NCBI GenBank assembly: GCA_036557665.1
Contig: DATBHG010000007.1
Coordinates: 10,870 to 74,869 of the forward strand
Origin: VAZQ01 sp036557665
Lineage (GTDB): Bacteria > Pseudomonadota > Alphaproteobacteria > Rhizobiales > Xanthobacteraceae
DNA length: 64,000 nt
Direction of reading: 5' to 3'
The notes under the pieces are model-generated. The model made no database searches. It was not told the DNA's origin and saw nothing but the letters and a program-made list of their open reading frames with translations. The first letter of the stretch is position 1, and every line of letters begins with the position of its first letter. The position numbers and the translations under genes were made by a program. Below, in pieces: positions 40,025-49,305 of the stretch.

Positions 40025-41239
40025 ATGCTGTCGCCGCACGAGAAACAACCCGAGCATCCGGGCGGACAGCTCGCCTTTGAAGAGCGCAAGCCGACTGCGC
40101 TCCTCGCGCTCGCCGACGGAACCGTGCTCGAAGGCTTCGGCTTCGGCGCGATCGGGCATGCGGTCGGGGAGGTATGCTTCAACACCGCCATGACCGGTTA
40201 TGAGGAGATCCTCACCGATCCCTCCTATGCCGGCCAGATCATTACCTTCACATTTCCCCATATCGGCAATGTGGGCACGAACGAGGACGACATCGAGACC
40301 GTCAATATGGCGGCGACCCCAGGAGCGCGCGGCGTCATTCTCAGCACCGCCATCACGCCGCCATCGAGCTATCGGGCAACGCGCCACCTCAACGACTGGC
40401 TCAAGGCACGCGGCGTGATCGGGCTTGGCGGGGTGGACACGCGAGCGCTCACGAGCCTCATCCGCGTCAAGGGCATGCCCAATGCGGCAATCGCCCATGC
40501 GCCCTCGGGTCAATTCGACTTGGAGCTCCTCAAGAAGGAAGCGCGCGAGTGGCCGGGGCTCGTCGGCATGGATCTGGTGCCCATGGTCACCTCGGGTCAG
40601 CGGTTCGAATGGGACCAGACCGGATGGGAATGGGGCAAGGGTTACGGCCGCCTGCAAGAGGCGCAGTTCCATGTCGTTGCCATCGACTATGGGATCAAGC
40701 GCAATATTCTGCGCCAACTTGCCGGCAACGGCTGCAAAGTCACGGTCGTGCCCGCGCCTACGCCTGCCGCAGACATCATCGCGCTCGAGCCGGACGGGGT
40801 TTTTCTCTCCAATGGCCCCGGAGATCCTGCCGCCACGGGCAAATATGCGGTGCCGGTGATCCGGGAGATCATCGATAAAGGCATCCCCACCTTCGGCATC
40901 TGCCTCGGCCACCAGATGCTCGGCATCGCGGTTGGGGCCAAGACCGTCAAGATGCATCAGGGTCACCACGGCGCCAACCACCCGGTGAAGGATCTTGCGA
41001 CCGGCAAGGTCGAGATCACGTCGATGAACCACGGTTTCGCCGTGGACCGCGCTACTCTGCCGGCGGGCGTCGTTGAAACCCATGTGTCGCTGTTCGATGG
41101 CTCGAACTGCGGGCTTGCGCTCTCGGGCAAGCCGGTATTCTCGGTGCAATACCACCCCGAAGCATCACCCGGTCCGCGCGACAGCCATTATCTGTTCAGG
41201 CGGTTTACCGATCTGATCCGTCAAGCCCGGCACGGGTGA
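40025..41239 (+). CDS. carA: Carbamoyl-phosphate synthase small subunit
   Basis: 404 residues. The N-terminal CPSase domain (ALADGTVLEGFGFGAIGHAVGEVCFNTAMTGYEEILTDPSY) is followed by a class I glutamine amidotransferase with nucleophile Cys in FGICLGHQML and the His/Glu pair in YHPEASPGP. It delivers ammonia from glutamine to CarB for arginine and pyrimidine synthesis. The large-subunit gene carB is not adjacent; the next gene is unrelated and on the other strand. The start follows an AAGGA ribosome site and is 68 bases from the divergent yqeY start. Confidence 0.97.
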   Translation: MLSPHEKQPEHPGGQLAFEERKPTALLALADGTVLEGFGFGAIGHAVGEVCFNTAMTGYEEILTDPSYAGQIITFTFPHIGNVGTNEDDIETVNMAATPGARGVILSTAITPPSSYRATRHLNDWLKARGVIGLGGVDTRALTSLIRVKGMPNAAIAHAPSGQFDLELLKKEAREWPGLVGMDLVPMVTSGQRFEWDQTGWEWGKGYGRLQEAQFHVVAIDYGIKRNILRQLAGNGCKVTVVPAPTPAADIIALEPDGVFLSNGPGDPAATGKYAVPVIREIIDKGIPTFGICLGHQMLGIAVGAKTVKMHQGHHGANHPVKDLATGKVEITSMNHGFAVDRATLPAGVVETHVSLFDGSNCGLALSGKPVFSVQYHPEASPGPRDSHYLFRRFTDLIRQARHG

Positions 41240-41428
41240 GATCGGCGTCTCCAATGAGGTAGAGCCCATCATGGCCAGGCTGGGCGCCCGGCGGCAGGGC
41301 TATGCGCGTGCCGCGACCCGGGCAATCCACGGCTGATGTGAATGCACACGGCGGCACCGATTATTGGATTCCGGCTCTCCGTCGCCGGGCAAAACCGGCT
41401 CGGTCGGCCGGAGTGACAGGCACCTTGC

Positions 41429-42058
41429 CTACAGCGGCTTGATCTCCACCTTGCGGAACTTGACTACGCCCTTGTCATTCGCAACGCCCTTGTCGTCCTT
41501 GAGCCCTAGGCCATGCTGAAGCGCGATCCGACCGCTTGCAAATTTCGTGTCCTGTGCGCCGTCCACTGTTTTTTGCCCGTTGAGGATCACCGTAAAGCTC
41601 GAGCCCTTTGCGGTGATCTCGTAGACGTTCCATTTGCCGGCGGCTTTCGGCATGGGCGACACCTTGGCGACATTGACAATCGCCCCGGTGCCATAGGTCG
41701 GGTCGGGCCGCCTGTCCCAGATGTTGACCTCATAACCGGTGCTGCCGGTGATCTTTTCCGGATCGGTGCAGCGAATAAAGATGCCGCTGTTCGCGTCATC
41801 ATCGACCCAGAACTCGGCCCTGAGCTGAAAGTCGCCATAGGTGTTCTTCGATACCAGAAAGCCGCTTCCTCGATCAGCGCTGGCAACTCCGTCCTCGATC
41901 CTCCAGTTGGCATTACCGATTTTGTTCCAGTTATCGAGGTTCTTCCCGTCGAGCAGCGTGACCCATCCCACTCCGGTCTGGGCGCGCAGCTGATGGGGAT
42001 GAATGGCTACCCCGGCCAGAAACAGTGCAGCGCTGGCAAGAATTGTCCAGGTTTTCAT
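41429..42058 (-). CDS. DUF1080 (3-keto-disaccharide hydrolase-like) exported protein
   Basis: 209 residues from the ATG at 42058, chosen because the signal peptide begins there (MKTWTILASAALFLAGVA, cleavage near LRAQ). The concanavalin-like DUF1080 fold is evident: WVTLLDGKNLDNWNKIGNANWRIEDGVASAD, FLVSKNTYGDFQLRAEFWVDDDANSGIFIRC, STGYEVNIWD, GKWNVYEITAKGSSFTVILNGQKTVDGAQDTKFASGRIALQHG. The family includes hydrolases of 3-keto sugars and many uncharacterised proteins. A short internal repeat (KDDKGVANDKGVV) precedes the last strand. It follows the ABC receptor gene by 52 bases and may share its transcript. Confidence 0.87.
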   Translation of the reverse strand: MKTWTILASAALFLAGVAIHPHQLRAQTGVGWVTLLDGKNLDNWNKIGNANWRIEDGVASADRGSGFLVSKNTYGDFQLRAEFWVDDDANSGIFIRCTDPEKITGSTGYEVNIWDRRPDPTYGTGAIVNVAKVSPMPKAAGKWNVYEITAKGSSFTVILNGQKTVDGAQDTKFASGRIALQHGLGLKDDKGVANDKGVVKFRKVEIKPL

Positions 42059-42110
42059 ACGAATGTCCTTCCGACTTGCTCGAGCTCTTTTGCAAACGAC
42101 TTTGCCAGCG

Positions 42111-43382
42111 TCAGGGCTTCTTTGCTTCGGCATAAGGGTAGATCATCTTGCCGGAGGCGTACTCGCTCGGCCATACAATGACCTCGTGGGCCGTATCCTT
42201 GAACTGATCCACATTATTGCTGCTCACGTGCTGGAACTGGGTGAAGACGACGCGCGATTTCGTCCATTCGCCGTCCTTGCCGAAGGCAATCTCGCCGACC
42301 ACGGTGCTGAAGGTGTGGCTGCGCATGTAGTTCGCGATCGCGGTTTGGTCGAGGCTCTTGGTGCCCTCGACCGCCTGACCCAGCACTTGGCCTGCGGCAT
42401 AGCCCAGAGGGGCAAAGGCCCATCCGAGGGGATCGATGCCTTCCTGCCGGGCGATGCTTTGATACTTGGCCAGCATTTCGAGCGTTCCAGCAAATACAAA
42501 GGCCGGTGCCGGCAGGAAGATCTCGTTATTGATGATACCGTTCATCAACGGGCCAAGCTGCGCCTTGATGGGCGTGACCAGGAGCCCGATGAAGGTGCCG
42601 CCAAACATCTTGGGGCTGACCCCGATCTCATTGGCGGCACGCACGATGCCGACCGAATCCGGCGGGTAAGCCGCAACGTATATGATGTCGGGATTGAGCG
42701 CGTTCACCGCCCGCATGATCGGCGTGTAGTCGGTGGTGGACGGCGGATAGCGCACGTCCGCCACGGTTTCGAAGCCGCCGGCCTGCTTGATGCTCTGCCG
42801 CGCTCCATCGGCGGCATTCTGTGCAAATTCCGCATCCGCCGCGACGATCGCGACTGTCTTCGGTTTGGGCGTTGCCGCCGCGGCAAGCTGGAAGAAACCA
42901 AAGGCGAAGGCCTTCTGCGGCTCCGGCCCGGTCGGCAGCATGGAGAAGTACTGATCGTAGTGGAACTTGCTGTTGGCGGCATTGGCGAGGATGCCGATGG
43001 TGGTCTTCTTGTACTGCATCAGCACCGGAATGGCAGGCGCGACCATGTTGGTGGCATACGGACCGAGCAGAAGGTCGACCTTGTCCACTTCGATGAGCTT
43101 GGTATAGAGCTGCGGGACATTGGTCGGATTGCTCTGGTCATCGTAGAAGACCAGCTCAACTTGCCGTCCGAGCAGGCCCCCTTTCGCATTGACATCGTCG
43201 CGCCAGATCTTGAGCGCCGCGAGCACCTGCTTGCCGATCGGCGCCACCCCGCCGGTCAATGCCATGGTCATGCCGATCCTGACTGGATCGGCCGCTCGCG
43301 CCGCGTTCGGCAGGATCAGCACGCAAAGCATGAGCAATGCCGAAAGCGTGCGAGCGCGTATACCGAGCTGGAAATTGCGCAT
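42111..43382 (-). CDS. ABC-type branched-chain amino acid/amide substrate-binding protein
   Basis: 423 residues from the ATG at 43382 (GGGAGGAG upstream), where the signal peptide starts (RARTLSALLMLCVLILPNAARA). The mature part opens DPVRIGMTMALTGGVAPIGKQVLAALKIWRDDVNAKGGLLGRQVELVFYDDQSNP, the signature of periplasmic-binding-protein type 6 receptors (LivJ/amide family). Later segments ADVRYPPSTTDYTPIMRAVNALNPDIIYVAAYPPDSVGIV agree. No LivHMGF genes are in the window, so the transporter partner is elsewhere. The gene is downstream of the molybdenum hydroxylase operon with a 324-base gap. Confidence 0.92.
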   Translation of the reverse strand: MRNFQLGIRARTLSALLMLCVLILPNAARAADPVRIGMTMALTGGVAPIGKQVLAALKIWRDDVNAKGGLLGRQVELVFYDDQSNPTNVPQLYTKLIEVDKVDLLLGPYATNMVAPAIPVLMQYKKTTIGILANAANSKFHYDQYFSMLPTGPEPQKAFAFGFFQLAAAATPKPKTVAIVAADAEFAQNAADGARQSIKQAGGFETVADVRYPPSTTDYTPIMRAVNALNPDIIYVAAYPPDSVGIVRAANEIGVSPKMFGGTFIGLLVTPIKAQLGPLMNGIINNEIFLPAPAFVFAGTLEMLAKYQSIARQEGIDPLGWAFAPLGYAAGQVLGQAVEGTKSLDQTAIANYMRSHTFSTVVGEIAFGKDGEWTKSRVVFTQFQHVSSNNVDQFKDTAHEVIVWPSEYASGKMIYPYAEAKKP

Positions 43383-43706
43383 GTTCCCTACTCCTCCCAT
43401 GACGCCTGATTGCCGCGCTTGTTTATTTCCAGGACAGTTTAGTGGAGTGGGTTCGCCGCACAAGTCGGCTGGGTCGGCCGGTTGGGATGGCCTAACCTGC
43501 CGCAATCGAGGGACATCTGCGGCCGCTTGGCTGCGATCCGATGGGGGTCGCCGGCGAGCGGTGGATGGCGGCTCGCTTTCAGCTTTGCAGCCTGAGGAGA
43601 TTGTCTCTCCTGTCCGGACCGGGACCTCTGATGCTCCCAAGGCCGGCATTCCGGCTACAGCGCGATTTGCGGGATCGCGCGCATCATACGAGCGCTGGCT
43701 TCCAGG
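43383..43706. other. 324-base intergenic region
   Basis: It lies between the end of the FAD-subunit gene and the start of the ABC receptor gene, both on the minus strand, so a promoter for the receptor is expected. The only structure I noticed is a 6-bp hairpin at 43595-43611 (AGGAGA, loop TTGTC, TCTCCT) with no U-run on the minus-strand side. I see no gene. Confidence 0.4.
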
Positions 43707-44525
43707 TCACACAATTGCCCCGGCTGTTCCCGCCAGGCAATGTTCAACGGCACGAGCTGCCAATTCGGGAATGACATGCGCCCGGAACGCGGCGCTGCCG
43801 TTGATATCGCTGATCAGGTCATCGGCCGGCAGTTTTATCGCCCGAGCCGTTTGCGGGGTGAATGCCGCCGCAAGTGCCGTCTCGATCGGCCCGCATCGAA
43901 ACGCATGATCGGCTGCGCCCGTCACTCCCACCCGAACTGTTGCGCCGCTCCTCGCGATGAACACTCCCACAATGCTGAAGCGGGATGAGGAATTGATGAA
44001 CTTGATGTAGGCGGCCGCATCGGGCGGCGGAAAGCTGACCGCTACGATTACTTCGGTTGATGCGAGCGCCGTCGCAAACGTGCCGAGGATGAAATCACCG
44101 GCCTTGATGTCGCGACAATTGGTATGAACCGTAGCATCGAGCGCGAGGACCGATGATGGATAGCAGGCCGCCGGATCATTGTGCGCCAACGAGCCTCCGA
44201 TGGTCCCACGATTTCGCACCAGCGGATCTCCGATGCCGCCGGCGAGTTGCGCAAGGGCCGGGATTTTGCTCCTGACAAGTCCGGATCGCGACACGGCGAA
44301 ATGCGTGGCCATCGCCCCAATGCGCAGGCGCCCATCGGTCTCTTCGATCGTCTTCAGCGCGTCGATCCTGCCCAGATCGATCAGAGCGGACGGATTGGCA
44401 AGACGCTGGCGCATGACCGGGACGATGCTCATGCCTCCGGCGAGCAGCTTGCTATCGGTGAGCCCGTCGAGTGCCTTGCAGGCTTCTTCCAGCGTCGCAG
44501 GGCGGCGGTACTCGAATGCGTGCAT
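43707..44525 (-). CDS. Molybdenum hydroxylase FAD-binding subunit (CoxM-like)
   Basis: 272 residues. Motifs of the FAD subunit: FEYRRPATLEEACKALDG, LLAGGMSIVPVMRQRLANPSALIDLGRI, IGAMATHFAVSRS, GDPLVRNRGTIGGSLAHNDPAACYP and a C-terminal CO-dehydrogenase-flavoprotein domain. It passes electrons from the Fe-S subunit to the final acceptor. Third gene of the L-S-M operon, 12 bases after the Fe-S subunit gene. Order L-S-M differs from the M-S-L order of classical CO dehydrogenase. Confidence 0.94.
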   Translation of the reverse strand: MHAFEYRRPATLEEACKALDGLTDSKLLAGGMSIVPVMRQRLANPSALIDLGRIDALKTIEETDGRLRIGAMATHFAVSRSGLVRSKIPALAQLAGGIGDPLVRNRGTIGGSLAHNDPAACYPSSVLALDATVHTNCRDIKAGDFILGTFATALASTEVIVAVSFPPPDAAAYIKFINSSSRFSIVGVFIARSGATVRVGVTGAADHAFRCGPIETALAAAFTPQTARAIKLPADDLISDINGSAAFRAHVIPELAARAVEHCLAGTAGAIV

Positions 44526-44537
44526 GCCCAGCTCCGC

Positions 44538-45026
44538 TCAGCTTGGCGAAACGTTACGCATCGCTCTGGCGCCGGCTGCGATCGCCTTGACGATGTTGTA
44601 GTAGCCGGTGCACCGGCAAAGGTTGCCCTCGAGATTGTGCCGGATCGTTTCTTCGCTCAGCTCGTGGCCTTCACGTCGTACAAGGTCGAGCGCGCTCATT
44701 ATCATTCCGGGCGTGCAAAACCCGCACTGCAGCGCATGGTGCTGGTGAAAGGCGGCCTGCATTGGATGCAGCTCGCTGCCGGTCGCAACCGATTCGATGG
44801 TTTTCACCTCGCAGCCGTCCGCCTGAACGGCGAACAGCGTGCACGAGCGCAGGGCTACGCCGTCGACGTGAACCGTGCAGGCGCCGCACTGGCTGGTATC
44901 GCAGCCGACATGAGTGCCGGTGAGGCCGAGATGCTCGCGCAGGAGCTCGACAAGAGAGCAGCGTGGCTCAACCTCCCCGAGGACGGGTTTGCCATTCACG
45001 ATTAGAGAAATGCTTACCGTCGCCAC
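44538..45026 (-). CDS. Molybdenum hydroxylase [2Fe-2S] subunit (CoxS-like)
   Basis: 162 residues, starting at a GTG that directly abuts the stop of the large subunit gene, so translation is probably coupled. Eight Cys for two [2Fe-2S] clusters are present: VGCDTSQCGACTVHVDG...SC and QCGFCTPGM...NLCRCTGYYNIV. The final residues carry no extra domain. It transfers electrons from the molybdenum site to FAD. The C-terminal CxFC and CRC motifs are the family's diagnostic second cluster. Confidence 0.95.
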   Translation of the reverse strand: MATVSISLIVNGKPVLGEVEPRCSLVELLREHLGLTGTHVGCDTSQCGACTVHVDGVALRSCTLFAVQADGCEVKTIESVATGSELHPMQAAFHQHHALQCGFCTPGMIMSALDLVRREGHELSEETIRHNLEGNLCRCTGYYNIVKAIAAGARAMRNVSPS

Positions 45027-47399
45027 CTATGCCTTCCCCGGCGAGGCTGACGCAATCGCCCGCCAGACCGCATAAGGCGTAATCGGCAGCTCGATGCTGC
45101 GCACTCCGAGATGCCAGAGCGCGTCGACGACGGCGTTGCCGATCGCTGCCGGCGGCCCGATCGTTCCGGTTTCGCTTCCTCCCTTGACGCCGAGCGGATT
45201 GCTCGGGGCGGGCACGCAGACGTAATCGGATTGCAACGGCGGCATGTCGCTCGCGCGAGGCATTGCGTAGTCCATGAATGTCCCGGTCAGAAGCTGGCCG
45301 TCCTGGGGATCGTAGATGACATGCTCCATCATCGCCTGACCGATGCCCTGACCCAAGCCGCCGTGCACCTGGCCTTCGATGATCATGGGATTGATTATCG
45401 TGCCGCAGTCGTCGACGGTATAATATTCGCGGATTTTTACCCGGCCGATGCGCTCGTCCACCAAGACCACGGCAAGATGCATGGCCTGCGGATCATTGAG
45501 GTCCGGTGGGTCATAGAAAATCGTACATTCGAGTCCAGGGGTAAAGCCGGGGTCTGAGGGATAGCTGGCGCCGTGATAGGCCGCATCTGCGACCTCGGCG
45601 AACGAGATTTTGCGATTGGCTCCCGTCACGGAAAACAACGAGCTCTCATACTCGAGATCCTCGGGGCCGCATTCGAGGAGATGGGCGGCGAGGCGCCGGG
45701 CCTTGGTGAGCACCGTTTCACTCGCGCGATAGATTGCCGTGCCGCCGACTGATGCGGATCGCGAGCCCCAGGTTCCATTCCCGTAGGGCACCTGATCGGT
45801 GTCGCCCTGAACGAGCGTGATATCCTCTATCGGCAGGCCCAGGCGATCCGCAGCGATCTGCGCGAAGGTGATGCTGTGGCCCTGGCCGTGGGAATGGCTG
45901 CCGCTGAGCACGGTGACCTTGCCGTCGGAATGCACACGGACGGTCGCCGATTCATACCCGCCATGCAGACCCCCTCGCGTCGAGAGTTGCCGGCTCGGAC
46001 CGGTGCCGGACTTGTCGAGGAAGGCAGCGATGCCGATGCCCATGAGCCTGCCCTGCTTGCGCAGCTCGAGCTGCTCCCGCCGCAGCTCCTTGTATTTCGC
46101 CATCTCGACGAGGCGGTCCAGCAGCGCGGGCGGGTTCCCGCAATCATACACGCGGCCAACGGGGGTCTTGTAAGGAAAATCTGAGCTTTGCAGGAGATTG
46201 CGTCGCCGGATTTCGACGACGTCGATTCCCATCTCGCGGGCAGCGTTCTCGATCAGCCGCTCGTTGACCCACGTCGCCTCGGGCCGACCGGAGCCCCGAT
46301 ACGCATCGATCGGCACCGTATTGGTGTAAACGGTGCGAACCCGCAGATCGAGCGCGGGCGTCGTATACAGGCCGGTAATGGTCTGCGGATAGGAGTTCCC
46401 CGGGATGCTGGGGGCGAAGTTGCTGAGATAACCGCCGAGACACGCAATCGTGTCGACCTGCAGGGCTAGTATTTTCCCGTCGGCGCCAAGCGCCATGCTG
46501 GCCTGCGTTGCGTGATCCCGCGCTTGCGTGTCGGACTGCAGGGTCTCGCTGCGCGTTGCGGTCCATTTTACCGGTCGCGCCAGCTCACGCGACATCCAGA
46601 CAACGGTGGACACCTCGACGTGGAAATTCACCTTGTTGCCAAAGCCACCGCCGACATCGGGTGCGATCACGCGCAACTTTTGCTCGGGGATGTCGAGGGC
46701 GTACTTGCAGATCCAACGCCGCAGCATGTGGGGCACCTGCGTGGTTGCCCACAGCGTGCAATGGTCCGTTTCCGGCTCGTAGCTCGCGAGGTAGCAGCGC
46801 GGCTCCAGCGGATTCCCCGCCAGGCGATTGCTCTCGAGCGTCAACGCAGTGACGTGGGCCGCGCGAGCGAACGACCGCCTCGCATAAGCCGGATCCCCGC
46901 GCAGGATTTCGCTTATCAGGTTGCTTCCCAACTGCTCGTGGACCACGGGCGCGCCGTCATCGAGCGCGCGCGCAGTAACGCTGATAGTCGCAAGCGGCTC
47001 GTATTCGACCTCGACGGCATCGAGCGCGTCGAGCGCCTGGTAACGGGTCTCGGCGACCACCGCCGCAACGACATCCCCCACATGGTGAACTTCGCCTGTC
47101 GCAAAAGCTGGCCGCAGCACCTCCTGCATGGGCCGGCCATCAGAGGAGGGCATCGGATGGACGCAAACCAGCATGCCGTGACCGGCCTTGGCCCAATCCT
47201 GCGCGGTGACGATGCGCAGAACGCCAGCGCATTTCAGCGCCTGGCTCGCATCGAGGCGCACGATGCGTGCGTGCGCGTGTGGACTGCGCAGAAAACCTGC
47301 AAACGCGCAGCGCGGCAGCTTGATGTCGTCGACGTATTTTCCCTTTCCGGTCAGGAACCGGAAATCCTCGGGGCGAGGCAGCGGCTTTCCAACATACAT
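45027..47399 (-). CDS. Molybdenum hydroxylase large (molybdopterin-binding) subunit, form II
   Basis: 790 residues from the ATG at 47399 (YVGKPLPRPEDFRFLTGKGKYVDDI, the family's usual start). Cofactor motifs: VGGGFGNKVNFHVEV (249-263), AYRGSGR at 366-372 and the C-terminal GVKGGSETGTIGPPAA holding the catalytic Glu. The loop AYRGSGR places it in form II and not in the CO-oxidising form I (AYxCSFR), so the substrate is an aldehyde, an N-heterocycle or a related compound, not CO. It forms an L2S2M2-type complex with the next two genes. The DUF1989 gene lies 119 bases upstream on the same strand. Confidence 0.95.
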   Translation of the reverse strand: MYVGKPLPRPEDFRFLTGKGKYVDDIKLPRCAFAGFLRSPHAHARIVRLDASQALKCAGVLRIVTAQDWAKAGHGMLVCVHPMPSSDGRPMQEVLRPAFATGEVHHVGDVVAAVVAETRYQALDALDAVEVEYEPLATISVTARALDDGAPVVHEQLGSNLISEILRGDPAYARRSFARAAHVTALTLESNRLAGNPLEPRCYLASYEPETDHCTLWATTQVPHMLRRWICKYALDIPEQKLRVIAPDVGGGFGNKVNFHVEVSTVVWMSRELARPVKWTATRSETLQSDTQARDHATQASMALGADGKILALQVDTIACLGGYLSNFAPSIPGNSYPQTITGLYTTPALDLRVRTVYTNTVPIDAYRGSGRPEATWVNERLIENAAREMGIDVVEIRRRNLLQSSDFPYKTPVGRVYDCGNPPALLDRLVEMAKYKELRREQLELRKQGRLMGIGIAAFLDKSGTGPSRQLSTRGGLHGGYESATVRVHSDGKVTVLSGSHSHGQGHSITFAQIAADRLGLPIEDITLVQGDTDQVPYGNGTWGSRSASVGGTAIYRASETVLTKARRLAAHLLECGPEDLEYESSLFSVTGANRKISFAEVADAAYHGASYPSDPGFTPGLECTIFYDPPDLNDPQAMHLAVVLVDERIGRVKIREYYTVDDCGTIINPMIIEGQVHGGLGQGIGQAMMEHVIYDPQDGQLLTGTFMDYAMPRASDMPPLQSDYVCVPAPSNPLGVKGGSETGTIGPPAAIGNAVVDALWHLGVRSIELPITPYAVWRAIASASPGKA

Positions 47400-47518
47400 T
47401 CCATGTCCAGCGTTATCTGCACTTCGATTCAGCGCAGGCAAATTCCCTTCGCATCCGGTCGCCCGCCGAGAGCGGCAGACAATCCTTCCCGCTCGCAAAT
47501 CCGGTCAAAGCGCAATTC

Positions 47519-48193
47519 TTACTGCTCGAAAACCTGGACCCGGATCGGCTTCGGATGGAAGCCCTTGGAGCTGCCCAGCTTGCCGCTGCCGGGGTCGCAG
47601 CTCGCCGCGCACAGACAATTCATTTCCGCGCGCAGATCGATGTGCGGGACCGGGTCGAACAGCTCCTTGTGCTTGGAGAAAACCGCCCAGATCAGGTTAC
47701 CCTTCTCGTCGAGCTCCATGTGCTGACCGATGTTCAGCGGAGCCGGGATGTCGAGCGGCACGATGGGATAGTTCTGCAGCGCCGTCATGATGTTCTCGTA
47801 GCAGCCCCACAGCGGCAGATCCTCGCGGCAGGTGATGCCCGCTTCGGGGTACAGCTTGTTCCAGGGAGGCAGGTGCCTGCGGTTCCAGCGGCTCGTGTAC
47901 GAGCATTCGCTGCACATCCCATACTGAAGGTCGTGGGTCCCTTTGAACGTGTCCTCCACGATGGTCATCATCGGGGTATTCGTCTTCGCGAGCAGCTGGT
48001 CGCCCTTGCTCAAATAGATCTTGCCCTGGTTCGCCTTGGTCCGCGCCTGATCGAACCGCTCGGAGAGGTTGTCGAGGTTGAACACGACGAAGTCCACGAT
48101 GGACTGAAACGTGATGCGAGCCCGCTGGCCTTTTTTCATCTCCCAGGCATGCCCACTGTTTACCCGCACAGTCTTGTCATGCAGCGCTTGCAT
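47519..48193 (-). CDS. DUF1989 / urea-carboxylase-associated protein
   Basis: 224 residues. Pattern: NSGHAWEMKKGQRARITFQSIVDFVVFNLDNLSERFDQARTKANQGKIYLSKGDQLLAKTNTPMMTIVEDTFKGTHD, then a Cys-containing metal-site region (GMCSECSY, LWGCYENIMTAL) and DLRAEMNCLCAAS near the end. Relatives sit beside urea/guanidine carboxylase operons and include carboxyguanidine deiminase subunits, which act on small nitrogen compounds. No urea carboxylase is in the window. It lies between the DctP receptor and the molybdenum hydroxylase, which suggests a shared N-containing substrate; that is inference. Confidence 0.88.
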   Translation of the reverse strand: MQALHDKTVRVNSGHAWEMKKGQRARITFQSIVDFVVFNLDNLSERFDQARTKANQGKIYLSKGDQLLAKTNTPMMTIVEDTFKGTHDLQYGMCSECSYTSRWNRRHLPPWNKLYPEAGITCREDLPLWGCYENIMTALQNYPIVPLDIPAPLNIGQHMELDEKGNLIWAVFSKHKELFDPVPHIDLRAEMNCLCAASCDPGSGKLGSSKGFHPKPIRVQVFEQ

Positions 48194-48242
48194 CGGCTTT
48201 TTTCCTTCAATTCATCTCGGCATTTTCGCCCGCCTATGACTT

Positions 48243-49268
48243 CTATCGCGTTCGTGCGGCGGCGTCCGTCACGGTCTTATAGGCGTCGCGCAGCATCGGT
48301 TTCGCGCTCGACACGTCGGCGCCGACGCTCGCGAGCGTTTTCATCATCGCCGCCTGCTCCCCCGGCGACAGGCTGATCAGCTCGCCACCGGCGTCGGTCC
48401 AGCCCTTGCGCGTGTTGTTGACGATTTCAATCGCATGAGGATTGATCGCGACCGTCTCCCGCGCGGCTCCCGCATCCACGACATTCTGCAGGTCCGCGGG
48501 GAGCGAGTCGTACCACTTCCTGCTGATCTCGACGACGACGAAGACCGACGGTTGGCCCGTCTCGGTCACGTATTTCGCCGCGTCCTGAAAATGCATCGGG
48601 GTGTAGACGACGATGCCTCCGACCGCCCCGTCGATGGTGCCCTGCTGGATCGCGGGCAGGACGTCGCCGAGGGTCATGGCCACCGGGGTGGCACCCAGCC
48701 GCTCCAATGCAACCATCTGGAATTGCGAGGCGAAGACGCGAATCTTTTTTCCCTTGAGGTCGGCGAGGCGGCGAATCGGCGACTTTGCAATCAAGGAGGA
48801 AGGTGCGTTCATAAAAAGCCCGACCCCGTGCAGCCCCTTGTCCGCCCCGAGCCCAAGCATGAGCTTCAACAGGCTCGGATCGGCGGCGAGCCGCTGCGCG
48901 TGCTCCATGGAATCGGCAAGCCCCGGCGCCGCCATCAGCTCGAACCGCTCGTCGACGCCGACAAAGAACTCGGGGGGAATGACCGCGCATTGGATCGCGC
49001 CGAACTGCGTGCCTTCGATCTGGCGCGGGATCGAGCCCAGCTGGCTCGCCGGGTAGATCTCCGCCTTGATGCGGCCGCCCGAATCCCGCTCGACCGCAGC
49101 GGCGTAGCGCTTCGTGAATCGATAGCTCGGATCGTTCAGAGTGGGCAGTGTGAATTTCATGACGTAGGTCTTGTCCTGCGCGTGCCCTGCAGCGAGCGTC
49201 AGCGCCATTGCGGCGAGGAGGGTGGCACCGGACGTGAATGTTTCCGCAAGAAAGTCCTTTTTCATCAT
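48243..49268 (-). CDS. TRAP transporter solute-binding protein (DctP family)
   Basis: 341 residues from ATG 49268 (or 49265); the longer frame to 49466 is Arg/Ser-rich and overlaps the upstream gene's end. Signal peptide about 1-31 (LLAAMALTLAAGHAQ). The mature part shows the DctP pattern: YVMKFTLPTLNDPSYRFTKRYAAAVERDSGGRIKAEIYPASQLGSIPRQIEGTQFGAIQ, SPIRRLADLKGKKIRVFASQFQMVALERLGATPVAMTLGDVLPAIQQGTIDGAVGG. The conserved Arg contacting the ligand carboxylate falls in KKIRVF. No DctQ/DctM genes are adjacent. Confidence 0.93.
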   Translation of the reverse strand: MMKKDFLAETFTSGATLLAAMALTLAAGHAQDKTYVMKFTLPTLNDPSYRFTKRYAAAVERDSGGRIKAEIYPASQLGSIPRQIEGTQFGAIQCAVIPPEFFVGVDERFELMAAPGLADSMEHAQRLAADPSLLKLMLGLGADKGLHGVGLFMNAPSSLIAKSPIRRLADLKGKKIRVFASQFQMVALERLGATPVAMTLGDVLPAIQQGTIDGAVGGIVVYTPMHFQDAAKYVTETGQPSVFVVVEISRKWYDSLPADLQNVVDAGAARETVAINPHAIEIVNNTRKGWTDAGGELISLSPGEQAAMMKTLASVGADVSSAKPMLRDAYKTVTDAAARTR

Positions 49269-49305
49269 TTGACATCCTCGAGCATCGGTCGTTCTCGGCG
49301 CGCCG

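Noticed and set aside
42003..43409. Plus-strand open frame of 468 codons
   Set aside because: Antisense to the ABC receptor gene with charged low-complexity sequence; the minus-strand product has a full receptor fold.
45027..47399. Aerobic CO dehydrogenase (form I)
   Set aside because: The active-site loop is AYRGSGR, not the form I AYxCSFR.
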